Of a stretch of 27,671 nucleotides of DNA, positions 20,501-27,671 are shown in pieces. The DNA is taken from contig CALSCO010000951.1 in assembly GCA_943704415.1 (NCBI GenBank), positions 1 to 27,671 of the forward strand. Reading direction: 5' to 3'. The notes beneath the pieces were generated by a model, which ran no database searches, was not told the DNA's origin, and saw only the letters and a list, made by a program, of their open reading frames with translations. Source of the DNA: Parvularia atlantis (Eukaryota > Opisthokonta > Rotosphaerida). The position numbers and the translations under genes were made by a program. The stretch's first letter is position 1; each line of letters begins with the position of its first letter.

Positions 20501-23500
20501 CTCTTTGCGCGCGGGCGAGTCACGCCGGCCTCCCGGCCCAGCGGACGGCGGTAGCGCGGGCACAGGCACGGACAAGGGCGCCTCGTCCAGCACAAGCCCC
20601 TGCAGGCCCGTCAGGATCGAGCTGCCGTCGAGCGTCAGCGTGTGCTGCTGAGCGAGCGTGCGTGCCCGTCAACCGTACCTAGAGCCGGCCAGGCCCGGCA
20701 CCCACGTCGACAGGATATTGGCAAGGTCGTCACCGGCCAGAGGCATGCCGAGCTCCTGCCAGCGGGCGTGTCAGCCTTTGCCCGCATATGCAAGCGGGCA
20801 TGTGAGCGCGCGCCTGCGAAATCTCCGAGGCCTCTGCGCCGGCCTTGGTCGACGCGGCGGTCGAGTCGGCGCTGACCGTGACGAGCCACAGGCGCTTTTG
20901 CAGGTCAGTCAGGAACGCCTCAGAGCGCAGCGGCTGCATTTCCCCCCGCAGGCTGTCAGCGCGCCGCCGCACAACGATAGACTAGCGCACCTTGACCTCC
21001 TGCCCGGCCTCGGCATCGCTGAAGGCGCCCTTGAACCACTGCAGCGCGATCATGAGCACCATCGCGCGCTCGGCAAAGTGGTCGTCCTTGAACACGATCT
21101 CGACGGCCTTGCTCAGGAAGAATTCGCCGGCAATCTCCGGGTCGCACCGGCGCTCACGGAAGATGTTGTGGCACTGCGACCACAGCGCCATGCGTGTGAA
21201 CTCCATCTCCCACAGCGACGACTTGCGGAACTCGGCCACATGGAAGTTGACCTCCTTGAGCGTGACCTCGTGCGGCGGGAAGCCGTGCTCTGACGCAAAC
21301 TCGCGCGCGACGTCAAACTGCTGCCGATCCAGCAGCAGCTCCACTAGCGCCCCAGGCTCGATTGTTACGGGGCACTCGAGCCGCGCCGCCTCAATCACGT
21401 TGAGCGTGCGCAGCATCTTGCGGTAGCGCGCGTCCAGACCGGCCCGCACCACCGTCTCGATCAGCTGGCGCCGCTCAAACGCCGTCGGCGTCTGCTCCAG
21501 CAGGTCGAGCAGGACCCGGTCGGCCACGCTGCGCATCCACCGCCCGTCGCCAAATTGGTGCTGCTGCTGCGGCGGCGCCGTCGCTGCCTGGCCCGCGCCG
21601 ACCATCACGAACGACGTCGAGCGGTGCGACCCGCGCGAGTCACTGCGGCTGCGCGGCTCGTCGTCATCGGGCAGGGTCGCGAGCGTGCGCACAAAGCGGT
21701 GCATGCAGTCCTCTGCCACGGCGTAGTCGGCCCGCAGGAACGCGTCGTAGAACTGCACAAACGCCACGAGCGGCGACGCCGGGTCAAAGATGCGCCAGCC
21801 CTCGAGCAGCACCGTCTGGCTCCGCGCCTGGCACAGCGCCACGGTCATCGACGTCAGATCCGCCAGCGACCACCGCCGCCACTCGACCAGCAGACGCTCG
21901 GGTGCGGCATGCGGCGTCGTGCGCGCCGGTCTGCCGGCGTCGGCAGTCTTGGCGGGGCTGTCGGGCGCGGGCCGCGGCGCGAGCACCTCCATGAACTTGA
22001 GCTGGCGCGGGCTGGCCGAGTAGAGCCAGACGCAGAAGCACTCGAGCAGGGTGACCTCGTTCGCGCTCGCCGTCTCGGGCAGGGGCGGCGACGCGGCCAC
22101 AGCCGCCGCGAGCACGGCCAGGAACGGCCGCTGGTCGCCGAGCGCGCGCAGGAGAAGCGAGCGCGAGGGCGTGGGCCCGCGCAGGCACGCAAAGAGCACG
22201 TCAAACATGTCGTCCGAGAGCAGTGTCGGCGAGCTCACAAGCACCGGGCCGCCCGCCGCGCCCGGCGACGCCGACGGCGGCGTGAGCGTGTCGCGCACCG
22301 AACGCGCCTTGCCCGCCGCATCCGCCGCCGCCTCACCCGCCGCGTGGCTCATGCTCGCCTCCATGATCGCGCCGCGCAGGTGCTCCGACACGGGCGCGCC
22401 CCCGAGCTGCTCCTCGACCACGCGCAACACGAGACCCGGCGGGTACGCGTGCTCTTCGGCCGCCCACAGGAACGTGAACGCATCGCTCTGGGCCGCGCTG
22501 TGCTCGAGAAGCCGCCGCGACGGCGGCAGCTGATGCGCGCGGCAAAACATCGCCACGAGATCCCACGCGAGCCAGCGTTGCAGTACCGTCGTCGGTGCGC
22601 TTGCGCCCGCACCCGCGCCCGTCGCTCCCAGCTGCGGCGACAGGCCCGCTGCCGCAGACGGCGCCGACGGCCGCAGCATCGCCAGCGTCGCCGTCTCAAG
22701 CTCCTCGCGCACCTGCAGCAGCAGCAGCGGCGACGCCTGGGTCGACGACGTCGCACCGCCGCGCGACGCCGCGTCGACGCTGCCGGCGGCAGGCCGCGGC
22801 GCCCCCGCTACCACGCCCTGGCTGGCCACGGCCGACGGCGCCCCCGCCGATAGCAGGCCGCTGTGCTCGCTCAGGCGCAGCACGAGCGCGGTGAGCTCGT
22901 CCGCGATCTGGCTGTCGGGTACCGCGCGCTTGAGCGCGCCCTCGCGCAGCGCCGTGCGGTGCTGCAGCAGCCGCCGCGCCACGGCCAGGTCGGCGCGCAG
23001 CGCCTGCGTCGGCACGCCGAGCAGGTCCAGGAACAGTAGGCACGACGAGACGACGCGCGAGTCGGCGAAGCTGCTCGCGGCCAGCCGCACGACCGGGTCA
23101 AACAGCGTGCCCTTCATCGGGCTGGACGACCAGTTGGCTGTCGCCGCCGACGTCAGCGTCACCTCAGCGGCGCGTGCGTACACACACGCACCCGGACGAC
23201 CCGCGCTGCTGTCCTCCGACGCCACGAGCGCGCCCATCTGCGCCTTGGCCAGCTCGTACGCCTTGAGCGGCCGGCCATGCGACAGGTAGTACAGTGCATC
23301 CAGCTGGTCCTCGAGAGCACTGGCGCGCCCCGTCAGCACACGCGCACAAGCTGCGCGCCGCGCCACGACCGCACCTGTTGCCAAGCACGAGCTTCGTGAA
23401 CGTGCGAAAGTCGGCAAAGTCGCCCGGAGCAGCACCCGCGGCGGCGCCGGGCACATCGAGCGCGCTCGGCTGCACCTGGGCTGCTGGCGACGCGAGAGCG

Positions 23501-26500
23501 GCGGTGAGCAGGCTGTAGCGCTGGCCTGCTTGGGCGGCAGGGGTTGAGTGCGCATCTGTCACAGACAAAAGGGCGCCGCGCGCACCGGCCTTGCTCGGCA
23601 GTGGCACGCTCGGCGAGCCCAGCGACGTGCGCGCCATGTCGCCCGTCATCTGCCAGCCGAGCAGCCGGCGCAAGTCGAGGCCCTCGATGTTGGCGTGCAG
23701 CAGCTCGTAGATGGATACGTCGACAACGAGCGGGCCCTGGTGCAGCCGCTTGGCGACCTGCGCGCGAGCACGCTGAGCCACCGCGCCGCGCACACGTTTC
23801 ACGCGATGCGCGCCTTTGCGGCCACGACCTCGGGCGTCGTCGGCTGGGCCGGGCGCGCGCGGCGGAAGAACTGCAGCGTGCGCGCACGGTCGAGCGCTGG
23901 CTTGGGCGCGTCGCCCTCGTCGCCGAGCGCGAGCGCCGTCTGCAGCAGCGGGTACGCCTCGAGCGCGTTGTGCAGTCGGCGGCCTGAGACGGACGCGGAC
24001 GAGGCCGCGGCGGCGACGGGCTGCCCCGCGAGTACGAGCATGCCCACGGCCAGCAGGGGCCGCCCGCGCACGACCACGGCGTTGAGCACGCTACGCTGCG
24101 CTGACGCCGTTGCCGCGGGGATGCCGAGCGAGTACATGGCGCTGGCCATCGCCGCCTCCGACAGACGCTGGCGAACACCGGCGGCCACGGTCGTGGTGGT
24201 GATCGATGGTCCCGCGACGGTCTCGGCCGCGAGCTCCTGACCGACCAGGCGGAACGCGAGCACCATCGGCAGCCAGAGCTGAGCGCCCGGCGCGGCCGAG
24301 CCCGTCTCCACAGCGCCCTCGGCCGGCGGCTGCTCGGTCGCGGCCGCGCTCACGTCTGGCACGGCGGTCTTGACCGGTTTGCTCGCAGCGAGCTCGTCCA
24401 GCAGCTCGTGCACGCGCTCGAACGAGGCCAGCAGGCCGTGCCGGTCGAGATACGCCAGGAGCAGGCGCGGCAGGTCCTGCTCGAGCGCAAAGGCAATCAC
24501 GCTGCGGTGGAGCTCGTGCACTGTCTGGGGCGTGACGAGGCGTGCGGGCGAGGGCGCGGCGGGCGAGGCAGGCGAGCGCAGCGACGCGCCCATGGGCGAC
24601 GGCGGCACACTGCTGCTGACCGACGTCGGAATGCTGACAAACGCGCGCGACGCCGCCGAGAACAGTCGGTGTGCGCGCGCCAGCTGGACGACCGCGCCAA
24701 ACGCCCGCGTCTTATCGTCGGCCGCCATCGCCAGGAGCGGGCTCCACGCCTCGGCGCGCACCAGCAGCGCAGTGAAGATGTCGCGCACGAACGGCGCAGC
24801 GACGCCGTCGAGGTTGGACTGCAGCGCGTCTGCCAGCGCGGTGTCGCTTCGCAGCAGCGCCTAGAAAGGAGCAACAGGGTCAGCACGCGCGCACGCCAGC
24901 CCGCACAACCGCGCACCACAGGCGGGTCGCTCGACCACTTGTCCATGACCGAGACCATGGCGTGCGCGGCGGCGTAGAACCACTTGGCCGCAAACGTGAG
25001 CGACCGTGCCGCGGCCACGGCCGTCTCGTCGAGGGCCGCTGCCGGGCCGAGCGCATCCTGTGTGCACGCGTTAGCACGCACAAACAGCGCAGGGCCGGCG
25101 CACCAGCATCAGCCGCTCGCGCGTGAGGTCGTCCGCCTGGAGCACCCACGCCAGCGGCAGCTGCAGGTAGCGTGACAGGGCGAGGTCGTCGCGGCCGAGC
25201 GCGCTGTTGTAGGCGCGCGGGTACGGCGACAGTGCCACAGACTGCTGTGCGGGGCTGTCGAGCAGCTCATCGCGGTCGGCCACGTCGCCGGTCGGCACGG
25301 GCAGGGAAGGCGCCGCGCCGCCCTCGGCTGCACCGTAGCGCGCTACGCTGTCGCCGATGCGCTGCAGCTCGACCGAGAAGGACGTGTTGGCCTGGACGGC
25401 CTCGAGCGCGGCCAAAAACACGGCGGCAGTGCGCTCGACGTCGAGCAGCTCGCGGCGGTTCTTAAGCTCGTCCAGCAGGAACGTGCGCAGGCGCGGGTCG
25501 AGCGTGTACCAGAAGATCTCACGCAGGGACTGGATCACGCTCGCGCCGACGTTGCTGATCATCGGCACGGCCTGGTCGATGCGCTGGCGCCGCACGGCGT
25601 GGTAGACGAGGGAGAAAGCGAGCGGGCGCAGCACCGCCAGCGAGACCGTGCCGGACGAGCGCCCAGGGGACGTCGCGGGCGCGTCGCTCCCAGCCGCCGC
25701 GCCGAGCGACAGCAGGTTCTCCTTGCGGAAGTAGGCCAGGGCGAGCGAGAGGTAGCCGCGGCGAAGCGCGTCCTCGACGATCTGGAGCGAGTTGAGCGAG
25801 GCCCAGCGCGCAAACAGGCTGGCCGTCTTGGCGTCGAGCGGGAAGTCGGTCGCCTCGAACGGCTCGAGCGCGCGGCCGGCGACCGTGGGCGTGACTGGCG
25901 AGGCGGGCATGTCGGTCCCGCGCATGGTCGGCCGGCGAGCGACCGAGACCGTGCGCGAACGTCCCGCGCTGTCGGAGGCGGCCGGGGCCGGCGCGGCGGG
26001 CAGGTACGCGCGCAGCGACGCCAGCAGGCCCGTCAGCATCGCGATCTCGTGCGCCAGAGCCACAGCTGCGGACGACTGCGCCGGTGCGGCGTCGGCGACG
26101 AGCGGCCGGAGTGCAGCGAGCAGCGTCGCGGTCATCGCCTGTGAGACGTCATTGTTGGCCAGCAGCTGGTCCGCGGCGGTCGTGAGCGCGCTCGCGTTCT
26201 GCGTCAGATCGCCGTTGTCGTCCTTGTCTCGCGCCGCGTCATCCTCGCCCGCGCCCACGAGGCTGAGCAGCTCCACGATGGCGCCGCGCAGGTGCCGCGA
26301 CACAAACGCCATGGTGATCTGGGTCAGGTGCAGCGTGTAGTCGAGCTGCGCGCCCGTGAGGTTCTTGGCGCGTCCTGGTATGGCGGTCGTCGCGGTGGGC
26401 GAGGCGGGCGAGTCGGTCGCGGTCGGGTCGCGGTTCTCGTCATGAAACATCTCAGCCGAGCTGGCGAGGCCGCTGGCGCTGCGGCGCACGGCGTTGAGGC

Positions 26501-27627
26501 ACAAGCGGACGGCCTCGAGGTGCTGGTCGCGCTGCAGGTTGGACAGGGCCTCAACCAGTACGTCCAGCTGTCGGTGCGCCAGGCCCAGGTGCAGCGCGCG
26601 CATGGCCAGCAGGCGCCGGTTCCAGTTGTTGTTGGCGCAGAGCAGGTCCGATGCCGCCGGGTTCTCAAACATGACGACGAGCGTGAGCAGGTGCTGCTGC
26701 GACACACCGCGCAGGCGCACGACCACGCCCTCGGCTTCGCGCAGGACGTACACGCCCAGTGACGGGATCTGCACGACGAGGGCCGTGTGAGTGTCCCTAC
26801 CCGGCCGCGCCAGGAGCGCACCATGTCGTAGAACACCGCAAGCAGTGTCTCGCTCGGGCTGAGCGGGCTCACGTGGCTCGACGCGCCGCGCTGGCCGTGC
26901 ACCCTTGGGTTGCGCGGTCAGCAGCCGTCTGCACACACGCGTCGCGGCGCACCACACGACAGCAAGCTGCGACGCAACCGTCTGCAGCACGACGTTGTCC
27001 TCGTTCAGGGCAGCGATGGCCACCTGGCTCGCGTCCTGGCACACGCTCGACACGTCCACAAAGACCAACCACGACGGCGCGCCACCGGCCTGTCGCGGTG
27101 CGAGACTCAGCACGCTCATGCACGCAGAACGCGCAAGCACACACACCTTTGGCGTCGACGGCGCTGGCAGCCACGCGGGCGTGGGCAAGAGGCGCTGGCG
27201 GAAGTAGGGCACGGCGTACGGTGCGAGGCGCGGGTGTGCGAGGGCCTTGGCTAGCTGCACACGGTCGCCCTCGGTGAGCGTCGTGGACGGCTGTGGTGTC
27301 GCCGTCAGCCACTCTGCTCGATGTGCGCGATTGCGCGGGACGGCACCTGCAGGAAGCTCAGCGGGCCGTAACTGTTTGGGACGCTGGTCTGGAGCGAAAA
27401 ATGCTGGCGCTGCCGCGAGCGCGACGACAGATTCGTCTGTGCGCGTGTCAGCACCGAGCGTGCCTGCAGGAGACAGCACGCGGCGGCTCGCACCGGCCGC
27501 ACGCGCCGCCGGCCGTCCGCCGCGCTCGTGAAGATGTTTGGCGCGTCCTTGTCGGCCTGCGTCACAGCCGCGCCGCCGTCGCCCAGCTCGCTGGGCTGCG
27601 CAGCCTTGAGCGGGCTGTCAAACCACG
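17548..27627 (-). CDS. SPG11: Spatacsin (SPG11), 5' end beyond the window
   Basis: Partial spatacsin, at least 2859 aa (human 2443 in full); with spastizin and AP-5 it acts in lysosome reformation and sorting. Exons: 27627-27503, 27436-27347, 27290-27147, 27089-26953, 26903-26822, 26768-25104, 25057-24917, 24860-23814, 23757-23375, 23319-23192, 23137-20991, 20933-20814, 20755-20702, 20647-20414, 20357-20267, 20227-19992, 19930-19823, 19759-19549, 19492-19187, 19131-18830, 18766-18677, 18622-18551, 18467-18395, 18340-18186, 18129-18004, 17936-17841, 17766-17548. The C-terminal spatacsin domain is clear: LLVRAHYCYG, FGLLVRLLSSFRRYREMEYV, KLALHDYLQRKHPNDTERL, SMYREIGDTLLE, LFSDAAEAYTKEDCV, ARIVAEAYERD and YCNEALFVYRVAVDLKFFD. 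The middle is weakly conserved, with Ala/Ser/Pro-rich loops. Introns 20756-20813 and 23758-23813 need GC donors. Introns 18341-18394 and 20228-20266 (39 nt) are uncertain because reading through them also keeps frame. The first exon shown opens at an acceptor at 27628. Confidence 0.93.
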
Positions 27628-27648
27628 CTGCGCGAGACGAACAGCTCA

Positions 27649-27671
27649 GTGTGTGTGTGTGGGGGGGTGGG
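27649..27671. repeat. (GT)6 plus G-run at the window edge
   Basis: Six GT units (27649-27660) lead into seven G, a T and three more G, cut by the end of the window. It lies within the partial spatacsin intron that begins at 27628, and has the same TG-then-G make-up as the tract at 11271-11306. Confidence 0.9.

Noticed and set aside
23539-23568. A possible 30-nt intron (GTGCGC to ACAG) inside spatacsin exon 23375-23757
   Set aside because: It is much shorter than any other intron, and the sequence is in frame when read through, so it was kept as exon.
359-27627. Idea that the window encodes a dedicated new system
   Set aside because: All seven genes belong to well-known conserved families with separate cell roles; the unusual signal is in splicing and promoters and not in gene content.

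Overview
This is nuclear DNA of a GC-rich, compact-genome eukaryote. Almost the whole window is filled by seven protein-coding genes: six complete, and one cut by the right edge. They are broken by about 108 very short introns, nearly all 46-87 nt. The splice sites share one style: donor mostly GTGCG, a CTGAC or CTCAC-like branch site, and a GCGCAG-type acceptor. I placed every exon by hand from protein similarity, splice motifs and phase. Each complete gene model closes to a whole number of codons. The RasGAP is of the fungal gapA/sar1 kind with its arginine finger, yet spatacsin is also present, which yeasts and other Dikarya lack. An early-diverging fungus or related holomycotan protist would fit, but this is inference and not a firm placement.

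Layout, left to right: 3' flanking DNA (1-358); an IQGAP-type RasGAP on the minus strand (359-3747); a divergent promoter (3748-4089); VPS39 of the HOPS tethering complex on the plus strand (4090-8202); ORC4 on the plus strand (8279-9952), starting only 76 nt after VPS39; FCF1/UTP24 on the minus strand (9991-10991), converging on ORC4 with 38 nt between the stop codons; a divergent promoter with a (TG)10-G17 tract (10992-11459); exportin-T on the plus strand (11460-16094); a secreted two-domain fasciclin (FAS1) protein on the minus strand (16274-17344); a GATC-rich spacer (17345-17547); and spatacsin/SPG11 on the minus strand (17548 to beyond 27627), whose N-terminus lies outside the window.

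The genes are housekeeping functions: Ras signalling, vacuole/lysosome tethering (VPS39), lysosome recycling (spatacsin), replication-origin licensing (ORC4), 18S rRNA processing (FCF1), tRNA export (exportin-T), and one cell-surface or secreted adhesion-type protein. They do not form a dedicated pathway. FCF1 and exportin-T both serve the translation machinery and share one promoter region. I saw no transposon, viral remnant, tRNA, rRNA or CRISPR array.

The most unusual property is the splicing system. About 10% of the introns (11 of 108 by hand count) must start with GC rather than GT to keep frame and conserved protein sequence. Every GC donor is preceded by AG in the exon. Intron length outliers are explained by simple-sequence repeats.
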